A program made the position numbers and the translations under genes. The notes under the pieces were generated by a model. It was not told where the DNA came from, searched no databases, and worked only from the letters and a program-made list of their open reading frames with translations. This document shows positions 1-7,663 of a stretch of 32,275 nucleotides of DNA, one piece after another; the first letter of the stretch is position 1; each line of letters begins with the position of its first letter. This stretch comes from an uncultured Muribaculaceae bacterium. Its GTDB lineage: Bacteria > Bacteroidota > Bacteroidia > Bacteroidales > Muribaculaceae. The stretch is taken from positions 1-32,275 of the forward strand of contig CAJTMM010000028.1 of the NCBI GenBank assembly GCA_910577465.1, given 5' to 3'.

Positions 1-15
1 CCGATTTCAAATCGG
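1..15. other. Small inverted repeat at window edge
   Basis: A six-base inverted repeat (CCGATT, loop TCA, AATCGG) opens the window. It lies about 40 bases beyond the stop of the minus-strand ddh gene, so it could be part of that transcript's terminator. The window ends before any T-tract would be visible, so the role stays open. Confidence 0.3.
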
Positions 16-52
16 CGCACCGCTTTATAGGATGGATTTTGTTAACTTCAGA

Positions 53-949
53 TTACACCAAATGGCGGATGAGTTCCTCGCGGTCTCCCGGCAGGAGGTC
101 AATCACGGGGATTTCAATCATGGTATAAGCCCCCGGTTTCTGTAGCATGGATGCACGGGCTACGCCAACGAGAATCTGTGCTGTCAGTGCCGGATTGTTG
201 ATGGACATGTTGAATTCAAAGCGCTGGTTCTGTGTTTTACCGCTTACGCCTTTACGTACCATATTCACTCCATGCCCCATGTCTTTGACTTCGTCGACAG
301 AGTTCACGGCTATGACGTGTGTCTCGTCGGATGCGAAATATGGGTCTTCCTTTACAGCTTTTGTGACATCCTCCAATTTAGCTCCCTCCTCAAGTTCCAC
401 GTACACCATGCGGCGATGTATGCCGGTTCCGAGCGGTATGGTCATTGACAGGGCATTCTTTACTCCGGGCTTGGATTTGACGCATACGGTGTGTCCCATG
501 CTCATGCCGGGACCGAAGTTGGTGTATGTAAGACCTTTAGGAGCGGCTGCCTGTAGCAATGTGCGCACTACCGAGTCGCTACCCGGATCCCATCCGGCTG
601 ATATTATGGCTACAGTGCCATGTTTCTGAGCCACGGCATTGAGGTTGTTGCGGAGGTCGGCGATGGAAGAGTGTATATCGTAACTGTCGACAGTGTTTAT
701 ACCTTGTGCAAGGTAAACTTCAGCATATTTTTCAACTTCGCGTGTCGGAGTGCAGAGTATTGCCACATCCACTTTGCCAAGGTCTTTGATGTCAGTTGTA
801 ACCTTGTAAGGTGTAAGTTCTGCCGGAATGTTGGATATGTTGCGTCGTACCACTCCGGCTATTTCGAAGTCGGGGGCTTCCTGAAGCGCTTCGAGTACGA
901 AGTGTCCGATATTGCCGTAGCCAACTATAGCTGCTTTGATTTTATTCAT
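53..949 (-). CDS. ddh: meso-diaminopimelate D-dehydrogenase
   Basis: Converts tetrahydrodipicolinate and ammonia directly to meso-diaminopimelate with NADPH, giving the cross-linking residue of peptidoglycan and the precursor of lysine; cytoplasmic. The N-terminus MNKIKAAIVGYGNIGHFVLEA is a Rossmann GxGNIG nucleotide fold. The segment SAGWDPGSDSVVR followed by NFGPGMSMGHT is characteristic of the Ddh family, and about 298 residues is near the usual length. I place the start at the ATG at 949. The frame stays open 11 codons further upstream, but those would run into the end of ackA, and the family begins close to the Rossmann strand. It is the last gene of a pta-ackA-ddh run, with 13 bases between ackA's stop and this start, so co-transcription is likely. 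Product call is firm; the exact start is less so. Confidence 0.93.
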   Translation of the reverse strand: MNKIKAAIVGYGNIGHFVLEALQEAPDFEIAGVVRRNISNIPAELTPYKVTTDIKDLGKVDVAILCTPTREVEKYAEVYLAQGINTVDSYDIHSSIADLRNNLNAVAQKHGTVAIISAGWDPGSDSVVRTLLQAAAPKGLTYTNFGPGMSMGHTVCVKSKPGVKNALSMTIPLGTGIHRRMVYVELEEGAKLEDVTKAVKEDPYFASDETHVIAVNSVDEVKDMGHGVNMVRKGVSGKTQNQRFEFNMSINNPALTAQILVGVARASMLQKPGAYTMIEIPVIDLLPGDREELIRHLV

Positions 950-962
950 ATTATATATTGTG

Positions 963-2168
963 TTATCGTAATGAGTTGACAATCTCTTCGGTGTCGCGGG
1001 CTATCATCAGTTCCTCGTCGGTGGGTATGACCACGACTTTTACTTTCGAAGAGGGGAGAGAAATCAGTGTCTCGGTGCCACGGGTGCGGGCATTGAGTTC
1101 AGTATCTATTTCCACACCCATGAATTTCAAGGGTGCACATACGTTTTCACGCACACCGGTCTGGTTCTCGCCTACGCCGCCTGTGAAAACAATCACATCA
1201 AGTCCGCCCATTTCGGCTGCGTATGCGCCGATGTATTTAATGATGCGTTGCTCATACATGTCAAGAGCCAGTTGCGCACGTTCGTTACCCTCCTTGTCGG
1301 CGGCTTCGATTTCGCGCATGTCGTTGGAAAGTCCTGATACACCTGCCACACCACTTTCTTTATTGATTATGTTCTGGAGTTGAGCTACCGACAGATTGTG
1401 CTTGGTCATGAGATATGTGAGCGCGCCGGGGTCGACATCGCCTACGCGTGTTCCCATCATCAGACCTTCAGTGGGGGTGAGCCCCATGGAGGTGTCTACA
1501 CTCTTGCCGTTGAGTACTGCAGTTATGGAACCGCCGTTGCCTACATGGCATGTCACCATCTTGCAGTCGTCGGGGTTCAATCCCAAAAATTCGGCAGCAC
1601 GCATGCTCACATAGCGATGGCTGGTGCCATGGAAACCGTATCGGCGTACTCCATCTTCGGTGTAATATTTGTAGGGGAGTGCATACATGAAACTTTTTGC
1701 CGGCATGGTCTGGTGAAATGCGGTGTCAAACACACCTACCTGAGGTGTATTCGGCATGAGCGATGTGATGGCTTCTATGCCGGTGATGTTGGCGGGATTG
1801 TGGAGAGGGGCGAGGTCATAACAGTCCTTTACCTGCTGTATGACTTCGTCGGTGATGAGCACGCTTGAGCTGAATTTTTCAGCGCCATGCACTACGCGAT
1901 GACCTACAGCGTCAATTTCGTCGTAACTCTTTATGCAACCATCTTTGGGGTCGGTGAGGGTGTTGAGTATCGCTTCTACTGCCTGTTTGTGGTCGATGTG
2001 TCCGAGTTCTTTTATTGCTTTGGTGCCGTCGGGCTGTTTGTATTTCAGGAATCCGTCGTCGAGACCTATCTTTTCCACGCCACCTTCGGCGAGAGTGTTA
2101 TCGGCAACAGTGTCGATGAGTTTGTATTTCACAGAGCTGCTTCCGCAGTTGAGCACGAGTATTTTCAT
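963..2168 (-). CDS. ackA: acetate kinase
   Basis: Interconverts acetyl phosphate and acetate with ATP formation, the final energy-yielding step of acetate fermentation in the cytoplasm. The 401-residue protein carries the ASKHA-fold signatures in order: VLNCGSSSVKYKLID at the N-terminus, GHRVVHGAEKF, FDTAFHQTMP, GFHGTSHRYV, HVGNGGSITAVLNG followed by GLTPTEGLMMGTRVGDVDPG, and VFTGGVGENQTGVREN near the end. These cover the phosphate-binding loops and the acetate-site residues. Length matches the family. It sits 13 bases after pta and 13 bases before ddh on the same strand, which is a classic pta-ackA fermentative pair with an added cell-wall gene. Confidence 0.98.
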   Translation of the reverse strand: MKILVLNCGSSSVKYKLIDTVADNTLAEGGVEKIGLDDGFLKYKQPDGTKAIKELGHIDHKQAVEAILNTLTDPKDGCIKSYDEIDAVGHRVVHGAEKFSSSVLITDEVIQQVKDCYDLAPLHNPANITGIEAITSLMPNTPQVGVFDTAFHQTMPAKSFMYALPYKYYTEDGVRRYGFHGTSHRYVSMRAAEFLGLNPDDCKMVTCHVGNGGSITAVLNGKSVDTSMGLTPTEGLMMGTRVGDVDPGALTYLMTKHNLSVAQLQNIINKESGVAGVSGLSNDMREIEAADKEGNERAQLALDMYEQRIIKYIGAYAAEMGGLDVIVFTGGVGENQTGVRENVCAPLKFMGVEIDTELNARTRGTETLISLPSSKVKVVVIPTDEELMIARDTEEIVNSLR

Positions 2169-2181
2169 AATGGTTTTAGTT

Positions 2182-3195
2182 TTATTGTTTCTTTAATCCG
2201 ATTGCCTGATTGCAGGTCATGATGATGGTTTTGTAGATATCTTCGGGGAAGCATCCGCGTGATAGGTCGTTGACCGGAGCGGCGAGTCCCTGGAGTACCG
2301 GGCCTACAGCCTGAACGTTGCCAAGGCGCTGAACGAGTTTGTAGGCAATGTTGCCTACTTCAAGCGACGGGAACACGAGTACGTTGGCGCGACCGTTAAG
2401 GGGGCTGTTGGGACTCTTGGTCTGTGCTACGCCCGGCACGATGGCGGCATCGGACTGGAGCTCACCATCTATTATGAGAGAAGGCATCATCTCTTTGGCT
2501 ATCTTGGTGGCCTCGATTACTTTATCGACGCGTTCGTGCTTGGCACTGCCCTTGGTGGAGAAGCTCAACAGAGCCACGCGCGGTTCTATGCCTGCGATAT
2601 CACGGGCTGTCTGCGCAGCCGAAACTGCTATCTGAGCCAATTGACGTGCGTCGGGATCCGGTACTACAGCGCAATCGGCAAATACCAATATTCCATCGGT
2701 GCCGAATGGCATTCCCTCAGGCAAGAGCATAAGGAATGCTCCCGATACGACATCGATTCCGGGTTGTGTCTTGATGACTTGGAATGCTGCGCGGAGCACA
2801 TTGCCTGTGGTATTGAGGGCGCCGGCTACCTGTCCGTCGGCATCTCCGGCTTTGACCATCAGGCATCCCAGATATAATGGATTGGCAGCTGTGAGACGTG
2901 CCTCTTCCATGGTGATGCCCTTTTTCTTGCGGAGTTCGAAGAACAGCGGTGCGTAGCGGTCTATTACTTTTTCGTCGGCGGGGTTCACAATCGTTGCCTT
3001 GTCGATATTGTTGAGTTTTAATTCACGTGCCATGGCGTGAATGTCGGCAGGATCTCCGATTAGCGTTATGTCGGCAATTCCGTCGGCAATTATTCTGTCG
3101 GCAGCAGTGAGTGTACGAGGTTCCGTGCCTTCAGGCAATACGATGCGCTGTGGCATGCTTTTGGCATTGGCGGTTAGCTTTTCAAAGAGAGTCAT
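2182..3195 (-). CDS. pta: phosphate acetyltransferase
   Basis: Converts acetyl-CoA and phosphate to acetyl phosphate, the substrate of the acetate kinase encoded next. The 337-residue protein is the short single-domain PTA_PTB form, without the DRTGG/CobQ-like N-terminal extension of the enterobacterial enzyme. Recognisable parts are QRIVLPEGTEPRTLTAADRI near the start, the region GALNTTGNVLRAAFQVIKTQ, and the C-terminal block NVLVFPSLEVGNIAYKLVQR followed by GPVLQGLAAPVNDLSRGC. It is the first gene of the pta-ackA-ddh operon; a Bacteroides-type -7 box lies about 63 bases upstream. Confidence 0.97.
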   Translation of the reverse strand: MTLFEKLTANAKSMPQRIVLPEGTEPRTLTAADRIIADGIADITLIGDPADIHAMARELKLNNIDKATIVNPADEKVIDRYAPLFFELRKKKGITMEEARLTAANPLYLGCLMVKAGDADGQVAGALNTTGNVLRAAFQVIKTQPGIDVVSGAFLMLLPEGMPFGTDGILVFADCAVVPDPDARQLAQIAVSAAQTARDIAGIEPRVALLSFSTKGSAKHERVDKVIEATKIAKEMMPSLIIDGELQSDAAIVPGVAQTKSPNSPLNGRANVLVFPSLEVGNIAYKLVQRLGNVQAVGPVLQGLAAPVNDLSRGCFPEDIYKTIIMTCNQAIGLKKQ

Positions 3196-3257
3196 GACTT
3201 CTTGATATATGATTATGAATTTTTATGTATGGTTACGGGCAGTGTGTAACTGCGATG

Positions 3258-3265
3258 CAAATTTA
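3258..3265 (-). promoter_or_regulatory. Putative -7 promoter box for pta-ackA-ddh
   Basis: TAAATTTG on the minus strand fits the Bacteroides -7 consensus TAnnTTTG and lies 63 bases before the pta start. The expected -33 position (about 3286-3289 on the minus strand) reads ATTC, a poor match to TTTG, so the assignment rests mainly on the -7 box. Confidence 0.45.
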
Positions 3266-3402
3266 GTTTTTATTGATGGAAATACGAATGCAAAAGTTGT
3301 AAAAAATATGCACGGTATAGTTGTATGAATGTTGAAAAAGCCAAACAATTTTACATAATGGGGTGTTGTAGGATAAAGATGTAATTTAATAAGATTTAGG
3401 TT

Positions 3403-3579
3403 ATGGACGATAAGAAAAGAAAGAGAGTTAAAACCAACGTGTGGATATCGATTGGTGTAGCTATATTGATAATATTGTTGATATTATGGCTTACGATAGC
3501 CGATTTGTGGGGCGATACCGATGTGTCGGCTAATCTGATAGTGCCCAAGACTGACCTAATCAAATGGTTATGGGTTTGA
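3403..3579 (+). CDS. Small single-pass membrane protein, unknown
   Basis: A 58-residue reading frame starting MDDKKRKRVK, with a strongly basic N-terminus, one hydrophobic segment at about residues 13-33 (WISIGVAILIILLILWL and beyond), then a short acidic/polar tail. Charge distribution favours the N-terminus in the cytoplasm. I do not recognise a named family. Its stop overlaps the start of the following membrane-protein gene in the arrangement TGATG (3577-3581), which suggests translational coupling and supports both frames being real. No close match to the Bacteroides promoter consensus was found in the roughly 200 bases upstream. The pair ends at a strong terminator. Confidence 0.65.
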   Translation: MDDKKRKRVKTNVWISIGVAILIILLILWLTIADLWGDTDVSANLIVPKTDLIKWLWV

Positions 3580-3899
3580 TGTCGCTGATAGAGCTTTTGG
3601 GCGGCGCGTGGGCAGGACCTAAATGGTTTCCAATATGGTCTATATGGCTGATAATTGGCTGTATCGGCGGATATTGGTACGGTAGGCTAAGCAGTGTAAG
3701 CAGTTGTTATACCATACTCTCCATAGTGGTGGGTGTGATTGGCGGAATGGCTGCCGGATGGGGCTATGTGGCATTGTCGGGTGGCGGTGAGCGTAACGAG
3801 TATATTTCGATGCTTACTTCAATGGTCGGTTGTGCTTTGCTGCTATGGTTGCTGAATATGCTGATGCGTAAACGGAATTCGGGTGGGAACGGCGTGTGA
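3579..3899 (+). CDS. Small multi-pass membrane protein, unknown
   Basis: About 106 residues from the ATG at 3579; in-frame ATGs at 3564 and 3570 are also possible. I prefer 3579 because it overlaps the TGA of the upstream gene (TGATG), a common coupling geometry. Three hydrophobic stretches are visible: around WFPIWSIWLIIGCIGGYWYG, YTILSIVVGVIGGMAAGWGY, and MLTSMVGCALLLWLLNMLM, ending in a basic tail (MRKRNSGG). That suggests a three-helix inner-membrane protein. No motif points to a function. With the preceding 58-residue protein it probably forms a two-gene unit closed by the terminator at 3931-3976. Confidence 0.65.
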   Translation: MSLIELLGGAWAGPKWFPIWSIWLIIGCIGGYWYGRLSSVSSCYTILSIVVGVIGGMAAGWGYVALSGGGERNEYISMLTSMVGCALLLWLLNMLMRKRNSGGNGV

Positions 3900-3930
3900 T
3901 GGCGACAATAATCCCATCCCGTATAAAAGC

Positions 3931-3976
3931 AAAATAAAAATCCCCAAGCTTCAAAAGCTGCGGGGATTTTTATTTT
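3931..3976. terminator. Bidirectional rho-independent terminator
   Basis: AAAATAAAAATCCCC pairs perfectly with GGGGATTTTTATTTT, with a further inner AGCTT/AAGCT stem. Because the outer stem is A-rich on the left and T-rich on the right, it provides a U-tract in both directions. It therefore serves the small membrane-protein pair (plus) and rplS (minus), whose ends converge here. Confidence 0.9.
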
Positions 3977-3998
3977 GTCAGTCGTTGGAAGCCGCGTA

Positions 3999-4355
3999 TT
4001 ATTTCTTGATGACGCGACGTTCTTTGATGCGTGCTTTCTTACCGGTGAGTTTGCGGAGGTAATAAAGTTTTGCACGACGTACTTTACCGTATTTGTTTAC
4101 GGTGATGGAGTCAATGAACGGTGATTCGATAGGGAAGATACGTTCTACGCCGATGTTGTCGCTCATTTTGCGAACAGTAAAGCGCTTTTTGTCTCCTTCG
4201 CCCGAAATCTTGATGACAACACCGCGGTACTGCTGGATACGTTCCTTGTTACCTTCTTTGATGCGGTAAGCAACTGTGATAGTGTCACCGGGGCCGAATT
4301 CGGGATGTGTTTTGCCGGTAGCGAATGCTTCTTCGACAACTTTGATTAAATCCAT
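3999..4355 (-). CDS. rplS: 50S ribosomal protein L19
   Basis: Structural protein of the large ribosomal subunit near the 30S/50S interface. The protein begins MDLIKVVEEAFATGKTHPEF and contains the L19 core: GDTITVAYRIKEGNKERIQQ, YRGVVIKISGEG, FTVRKMSDNIGVERIFP and KVRRAKLYYLRKLTGKKARI. It has 118 residues, as usual for L19. The frame is open 38 codons further upstream, but the ATG at 4355 matches the family N-terminus and leaves room for the promoter and a leader. It is monocistronic between a terminator and a divergent queA promoter. Confidence 0.97.
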   Translation of the reverse strand: MDLIKVVEEAFATGKTHPEFGPGDTITVAYRIKEGNKERIQQYRGVVIKISGEGDKKRFTVRKMSDNIGVERIFPIESPFIDSITVNKYGKVRRAKLYYLRKLTGKKARIKERRVIKK

Positions 4356-4399
4356 TTTTCTTTTCGAAATTAAAAATGTTAACACTAATCGCAATATAC

Positions 4400-4417
4400 A
4401 CAGGCTGCATGTCCTGT
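4400..4417 (-). promoter_or_regulatory. Small hairpin in the rplS leader
   Basis: In the roughly 77-base leader predicted between the rplS promoter and its start, ACAGG and CCTGT form a five-base stem around ACATGCAG on the minus strand. Ribosomal-protein leaders are often autoregulatory, but this stem is short and the role is only a suggestion. Confidence 0.3.
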
Positions 4418-4438
4418 CAGAGATTACGAAATCGCCCG

Positions 4439-4470
4439 CAAAGTTACATCTTTTGGTTGAATCATGCAAT
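4439..4470 (-). promoter_or_regulatory. Promoter of rplS
   Basis: On the minus strand ATTG (4467-4470), a 20-base spacer, then TAACTTTG (4439-4446), which matches the Bacteroides -33/-7 pattern TTTG-N19-21-TAnnTTTG with a single mismatch in the -33 box. It lies about 84 bases upstream of the L19 start. Confidence 0.7.
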
Positions 4471-4531
4471 TATCCTGATGCTAAAATGATAATAAAATCG
4501 TGTGTCGCGTGTGTTTATGTGTGGTAATGTT

Positions 4532-4539
4532 TAAATTTG
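4532..4539 (+). promoter_or_regulatory. Putative -7 promoter box for queA
   Basis: TAAATTTG lies 14 bases before the queA start codon, so the transcript would have a very short leader. A convincing TTTG at -33 is not visible (TGTG about 18 bases upstream is the nearest). Confidence 0.5.
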
Positions 4540-4552
4540 CAGTGAAAATAAT

Positions 4553-5764
4553 ATGGATATGGATATAAAAGCGATAGATATAGCGGAGTTTGATTACCCG
4601 TTGCCTGATGAACGTATAGCCAAGCATCCCCTTTCAGATAGGGCGGCGTGTAAATTACTCGTGCGCGATGCCGATGGCAGTATGCATGAACACCGGTTTG
4701 CAGAGCTTCCGGGTCTTTTGCCTGAAGATTCGTTGCTGGTGTACAATAATACGCGTGTGATTAATGCGCGGTTGCGTTTCCGTAAGGCGAGCGGGGCGGC
4801 TATAGAGGTGTTTTGCCTTGAACCGGTAGCGCCCGGCGATTACGCTATGTCGTTTGCTTCCAATGAACATTGCGTATGGATGTGCTTTGTTGGCAACTCC
4901 AAACGATGGAAGTCGGGCTTGCTGGAGATGCCGCTTACGATAGCCGGTGAACAGGTCGTGCTAACTGCCGAGCGTGTGTCAAAGAATGATAACGGTTCGG
5001 AAGTGCGCTTCGCCTGGGATAATGCCAATGTCTCATTCTCGCAAATCATTGAAGCGGCAGGGGAGATTCCAATCCCTCCGTATCTGAACCGGGGGACAGA
5101 AGATTCGGACCGGTCGGATTACCAGACTGTATTTAATAAAGTGGAGGGTTCGGTGGCGGCTCCTACCGCCGGGCTGCATTTCACTCCTGAAGTGCTCAAT
5201 GCTATAGAGCGGCGCGGTATATGCCGCAGGGAATTGACGCTGCATGTGGGAGCGGGGACTTTCCAGCCGGTGAAGAGCGCTACCATAGGGGAGCATCCCA
5301 TGCATAGCGAATTTATATCCGTGGGTCTTCCGCTGATTGAAGAACTTGCCCGGTGTGACGCCAGGGTGATAGCGGTGGGTACTACATCTGTGCGCACGCT
5401 TGAAAGCCTGTATCATTTAGGGTGTATGGTGGATAAGGGGAAGGAACCTGATGAGGTGCCCCAATGGTATCCATACAGCAGCGGGCATCCGGAGCTTTCG
5501 ACGAAGGATGCGCTTGGTGCTTTGGCGCGATATCTGCGTGGAAAAGGTATGGAGCGATTGGTGGCTTCCACGCGCATAATAATAGCTCCCGGATATAAAT
5601 TTAAGGTGGTTCGGGGTATGGTTACCAATTTCCACCAGCCCCAGTCCACGTTGCTGCTGCTTGTGTCGGCATTTACAGGTGGGCACTGGCGCCGTATGTA
5701 TGATTTCGCGCTTGAAAATGATTTTCGTTTCCTGAGTTACGGTGACGCCCAGTTGCTTCTGTGA
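4553..5764 (+). CDS. queA: tRNA preQ1(34) S-adenosylmethionine ribosyltransferase-isomerase
   Basis: Transfers and isomerises the ribosyl group of S-adenosylmethionine onto 7-aminomethyl-7-deazaguanine in the wobble position of tRNAs, giving epoxyqueuosine. Family signatures: FDYPLPDERIAKHPL at residues 13-27, LLVYNNTRVINARL, EIPIPPYLNR, GSVAAPTAGLHFT, ELTLHVGAGTFQPV, ATRIIIAPGYKFK-like STRIIIAPGYKFK, and NFHQPQSTLLLLVSAF near the C-terminus. It has 403 residues. Two in-frame ATGs (4553 and 4559) are possible starts. It stands alone, divergent from rplS and followed by the parA promoter region. Confidence 0.96.
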   Translation: MDMDIKAIDIAEFDYPLPDERIAKHPLSDRAACKLLVRDADGSMHEHRFAELPGLLPEDSLLVYNNTRVINARLRFRKASGAAIEVFCLEPVAPGDYAMSFASNEHCVWMCFVGNSKRWKSGLLEMPLTIAGEQVVLTAERVSKNDNGSEVRFAWDNANVSFSQIIEAAGEIPIPPYLNRGTEDSDRSDYQTVFNKVEGSVAAPTAGLHFTPEVLNAIERRGICRRELTLHVGAGTFQPVKSATIGEHPMHSEFISVGLPLIEELARCDARVIAVGTTSVRTLESLYHLGCMVDKGKEPDEVPQWYPYSSGHPELSTKDALGALARYLRGKGMERLVASTRIIIAPGYKFKVVRGMVTNFHQPQSTLLLLVSAFTGGHWRRMYDFALENDFRFLSYGDAQLLL

Positions 5765-5789
5765 AACATTGGCGACGCTATGTTCCACG
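5761..5789. repeat. Inverted repeat resembling separated parS half-sites
   Basis: GTGAAACAT (5761-5769) and ATGTTCCAC (5780-5788) form an inverted repeat with one mismatch around a 10-base spacer. GTGAAACA and TGTTCCAC are the right and left halves of the canonical parS palindrome TGTTNCACGTGAAACA, but in swapped order and apart. The repeat overlaps the queA stop and lies upstream of parA. It may simply be a weak hairpin after queA. Confidence 0.35.
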
Positions 5790-5845
5790 ACTTATTAACA
5801 ATCGGGGGCTTTTATAAACATTTAACTCAATTTGAGCACACTCCG

Positions 5846-5877
5846 TTTTTACTTGTGGGCAAAATGTGATTACTTTG
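5846..5877 (+). promoter_or_regulatory. Probable promoter of the parAB cluster
   Basis: TTTT (5846-5849), a 20-base spacer, then TTACTTTG (5870-5877), close to the Bacteroides TTTG-N20-TAnnTTTG arrangement with one mismatch in each box. It lies 25 bases before the parA start. Confidence 0.45.
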
Positions 5878-5902
5878 CATCCATAAAATCAGATATTTTC
5901 CT

Positions 5903-6685
5903 ATGGGTAAAATCATAGCAATAGCCAACCAGAAGGGTGGCGTGGGTAAGACCACCACCACTATCAATTTGGCGGCATCGCTTGCCGCTGAGGGTAAGAA
6001 GGTGTTGATAATCGATGCCGACCCTCAGGCAAATGCCACATCAGGCTACGGTATAAAACCGGAAGAGATGGCGTCGTCCATCTATGAATGTCTTGTCGAC
6101 GATTATCCGTTGGCAGGTTCGCAAGTGCCCACCTGTATGAAGGGGCTTGATTTGATAGGCTCCCGTATTGACCTCGCCGGTGCGGAACTGGAATTGATAA
6201 GCCGTCCAAACAGGGAGAAGGTTCTCGCCCGGTTGCTCGCCGGTATTGCCGACCAATATGATTATATATTGATAGACTGCTCACCGTCGCTCGGATTGAT
6301 TACGGTCAATGCGCTTACTGCCGCCAACTCGGTAATAATACCTGTGCAGGCCGAATATTTTGCATTGGAGGGTATCACGAAACTTATCAACACCATACGC
6401 ATAATCAAGCCTAAGCTTAATCCGGGCTTGGAGATTGAAGGGTTTCTGCTTACGATGTACGATGCCAGATTGCGCCTTGCCAATCAGATTTATGAGGAGT
6501 TGAAGAGCCATTTCGGCGATATGGTGTTCACTACCGTGATACCTCGCAATATAAGATTGAGCGAGGCTCCGTCCCATGGGCTTCCGGCGTTGCTTTACGA
6601 TCCTGAAAGCCGCGGTGCTACCTCCCATACGGCACTTGCCCGTGAAATAATAGCCAAGCACAAGCGTCAGGCTAAGAATAAGTAA
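5903..6685 (+). CDS. parA: ParA/Soj chromosome-partitioning ATPase
   Basis: Walker-type ATPase that binds DNA non-specifically and drives origin segregation together with ParB. The N-terminus MGKIIAIANQKGGVGKTTTT carries the deviant Walker A motif (KGGVGKTT); DADPQANATSGYG is the A' region, and DYILIDCSPSLGLITVNAL is the Walker B region. It has 260 residues, the size of chromosomal Soj-type proteins without an N-terminal regulatory domain. It is followed by parB after 37 bases, the usual chromosomal pair. No full parS palindrome was found in the window. Confidence 0.95.
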   Translation: MGKIIAIANQKGGVGKTTTTINLAASLAAEGKKVLIIDADPQANATSGYGIKPEEMASSIYECLVDDYPLAGSQVPTCMKGLDLIGSRIDLAGAELELISRPNREKVLARLLAGIADQYDYILIDCSPSLGLITVNALTAANSVIIPVQAEYFALEGITKLINTIRIIKPKLNPGLEIEGFLLTMYDARLRLANQIYEELKSHFGDMVFTTVIPRNIRLSEAPSHGLPALLYDPESRGATSHTALAREIIAKHKRQAKNK

Positions 6686-6722
6686 TTTCGGTTGAATTTA
6701 ATAAACAGGATAAGAATACTAT

Positions 6723-7619
6723 ATGGCTCCACGACGTAACGCCTTAGGGCGAGGACTTGATTCGCTGATATCCATGGACGATGTACCCGCACGCGGGTCA
6801 TCGGCTATCAATGATATAGACCTCGAACAGATTGCACCAAATCCCGACCAACCCCGAACTACATTTGATGAAGATGCACTCGAGGAACTTGCGGCTTCCA
6901 TACGTGAATTGGGTATAATCCAGCCATTGTCGCTGCGTAAGGTAGCGCCTGACTCGTACCAGATTATAGCGGGTGAACGACGTTACCGTGCCGCCAAACT
7001 TGCCGGACTTTCTTCGGTGCCTGCGTATATACGTACGGCTAACGAGGCTGAGTTGACTGAGATGGCTCTTATAGAGAATATCCAGCGTGAGGATTTGAAT
7101 GCCATTGAAATAGCATTGACATTCAAGAAGCTTATAGACCAATATTCGTTGACTCAGGAGCGTTTGAGCGAACGTATCGGCAAGAAACGTGCCACGATAG
7201 CTAATTTTCTGCGTCTGTTGCGTTTGCCTGCTGAGGTACAATTGGGATTGCGGGATAAGCGTGTGGATATGGGACATGCACGTGCGCTTCTGTCGATTGA
7301 TGACCCTTCGGTGCAATTGAAATTGTATAATCAGATAGTGAAGGAGGGGCTGTCGGTACGTAAGGTCGAGGAATTGGCAAAGGCTTATCGTGATAATGCC
7401 GGAGAGCCGGTTGAATCAGAGAAAAAATCACATTCAAAACCTCAGCCGAATCATGATTTTGACATACTACGTGACCATTTGTCGCGGCGTTTCAGTACTC
7501 CGGTGCAATTTAGTTGCGACAAATCAGGTAAGGGGAAAATAACATTTACTTTTAAAAACGAGGGTGAACTTGAAAGATTAATTACTATCTTTGACGAACT
7601 GAAACCGCAACATAATTGA
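6723..7619 (+). CDS. parB: ParB/Spo0J chromosome-partitioning protein
   Basis: CTP-dependent DNA clamp that loads at parS sites and recruits SMC and ParA. The start RRNALGRGLDSLI is the typical ParA-interacting N-terminus. IAGERRYRAAKLAGL is the CTP-binding GERRxRA motif, and ALIENIQREDLNAIEIA is the ParB box. A helix-turn-helix follows at LTQERLSERIGKKRATIANF. The C-terminal part (about residues 235-298) fits a dimerisation domain. It has 298 residues. The downstream DUF5683 gene begins within about 45 bases of its stop. Confidence 0.95.
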   Translation: MAPRRNALGRGLDSLISMDDVPARGSSAINDIDLEQIAPNPDQPRTTFDEDALEELAASIRELGIIQPLSLRKVAPDSYQIIAGERRYRAAKLAGLSSVPAYIRTANEAELTEMALIENIQREDLNAIEIALTFKKLIDQYSLTQERLSERIGKKRATIANFLRLLRLPAEVQLGLRDKRVDMGHARALLSIDDPSVQLKLYNQIVKEGLSVRKVEELAKAYRDNAGEPVESEKKSHSKPQPNHDFDILRDHLSRRFSTPVQFSCDKSGKGKITFTFKNEGELERLITIFDELKPQHN

Positions 7620-7663
7620 CGGATGTGTTTTGCGCAAAGTCGGTACTTGTTTGTAATGTGCTG

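Noticed and set aside
147..629. Long plus-strand frames opposite ddh, ackA, pta and pepD
   Set aside because: They overlap confidently identified genes on the other strand, have no family signatures and show the composition expected of antisense shadows.
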